A stretch of 5,312 nt of DNA from JAIEPT01 sp038217425 (GTDB taxonomy: Bacteria > Planctomycetota > Planctomycetia > Gemmatales > Gemmataceae): the NCBI GenBank assembly GCA_038217425.1, contig JBBQPM010000309.1, forward strand, positions 1 through 5,312, given 5' to 3'. Both the position numbers and the translations under genes were made by a program. This document shows, one piece after another, positions 4,943-5,312 of this stretch. How positions within the stretch are numbered: position 1 is the stretch's first letter; each line of letters starts with the position of its first letter. The notes under the pieces were generated by a model, which worked only from the letters and a program-made list of their open reading frames with translations, ran no database searches and was not told the DNA's origin.

Positions 4943-5312
4943 GAATCAAATGTATTGATTCCTCATAGTAAAGGTCTGAGTGAGCCCCTTCCACTCGATA
5001 TCCAGCGTGATTGAATGCAGATGACGCATCAACGTTTACAATTTTCGCCGAAAATTCCTCGTCAGGGTATGAATGATCGAGTCCGGCCAAGGTAATCTTA
5101 CGAATCAGTTCCTGTGGCTGAGTGGCCCCCGTGCATCCGATTCCGGTCTCTCCACCTTCTGAGTGCCGGTGCCATGTGCAATTTGCCCGGTCATATTTGG
5201 AAGATGTCAGAAGAATTGGCCCTCTTACTGGCTATCCGGAATAAATCCTATACGCAATGCGCACGAAGTGCGCTTTCGGTGGTTGTCCTGGAAAAAATTC
5301 CGGCATCCATGA
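4914..5312 (-). pseudogene. Unrecognised minus-strand gene or gene fragment with one internal TAG, running off the right edge
   Basis: Reading from base 5312 down, one minus-strand frame has 26 codons (ATG at 5306 is the third), a TAG at 5232-5234, then 105 uninterrupted codons to a TGA at 4914-4916. It has no ATG after the TAG, so a search for ATG-started frames would miss it. The stretch reads like real protein: GPILLTSSKYDRANCTWHRH, GCTGATQPQELIRKITLAG, FNHAGYRVEGAHSDLYYEES and a hydrophobic end HLILSLAAFVHV. A Cys-x2-His-x-His-x9-Cys cluster is present but may be chance. I do not recognise the family. All plus-strand frames across 4943-5312 are full of stops. The region is more AT-rich than the IS and methyltransferase DNA, suggesting a different origin. 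The TAG most simply marks a decayed gene; a start beyond the window is possible. Confidence 0.45.

Noticed and set aside
4943..4961. Inverted repeat GAATCAA-ATGTA-TTGATTC
   Set aside because: The 7-bp AT-rich stem is weak, without a T-run, and falls inside the minus-strand frame; probably chance.
5040..5056. Palindrome AATTTTCG-C-CGAAAATT
   Set aside because: Perfect 8-base arms, but it lies within the likely minus-strand reading frame, has a single-base spacer and no repeat partner or T-run. Operator or terminator function cannot be supported.
5259..5273. Hairpin GCGCAC-GAA-GTGCGC
   Set aside because: Short stem inside the minus-strand reading frame with no terminator tail or second copy.
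1..5312. CRISPR array, tRNA/rRNA, integron or defence genes
   Set aside because: No regularly spaced repeats, no tRNA-like cloverleaf and no recognisable defence domains were seen; the coding content is explained by two IS elements, one broken gene and edge fragments.

Overview
This window is a stretch of accessory, decaying DNA. It is mainly one broken methyltransferase gene carrying two complete insertion sequences. The high-GC coding style, the kind of IS66 transposase and the recalled methyltransferase family suggest a planctomycete (Pirellula/Gemmata-like), but that is inference and no ribosomal or other taxonomic marker is present.

Layout. Bases 1-384 hold no convincing complete gene; a minus-strand frame is open from 182 to the left edge. 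A plus-strand gene for a class I SAM-dependent methyltransferase (MidA-like) begins near 385 and lies in three pieces: 385-658, 1954-2396 and 4264-4942. The first gap is a 1290-bp ISH3/IS4-type element (659-1948) with 11-bp terminal inverted repeats and a 5-bp target duplication (AAATT). The second is an 1859-bp IS66-family element of the single-transposase (ISBst12-like) kind (2397-4255), with 18-bp terminal inverted repeats (one mismatch) and an 8-bp target duplication (GTCCGCAC). Removing each element with one copy of its duplication joins the pieces in frame (INKN/WSLSR and CVRT/LVARN). This fixes both IS ends to the base and shows that both hit the same gene. The gene also has an amber codon (2145-2147), a one-base frameshift (about 2258-2259) and a lost or replaced 3' end (after about 4820), so it is a pseudogene.

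The right end (4914-5312) is more AT-rich. It holds an unannotated minus-strand reading frame of 133 codons running to the window edge, with one internal TAG. It looks like part of another gene, which I do not recognise.

The two IS elements and the host gene all read in the plus direction. The ISH3-type transposase is intact, with a good ribosome binding site, and a predicted hairpin covers both that site and its start codon. The IS66 transposase is split by a frameshift between its N-terminal part and its DDE domain, so that element is probably defective. I found no defence system, CRISPR array, RNA gene or integron. The main interest is the exact reconstruction of the doubly interrupted gene, the translation-control hairpin in the first element and the hidden minus-strand frame at the right edge.
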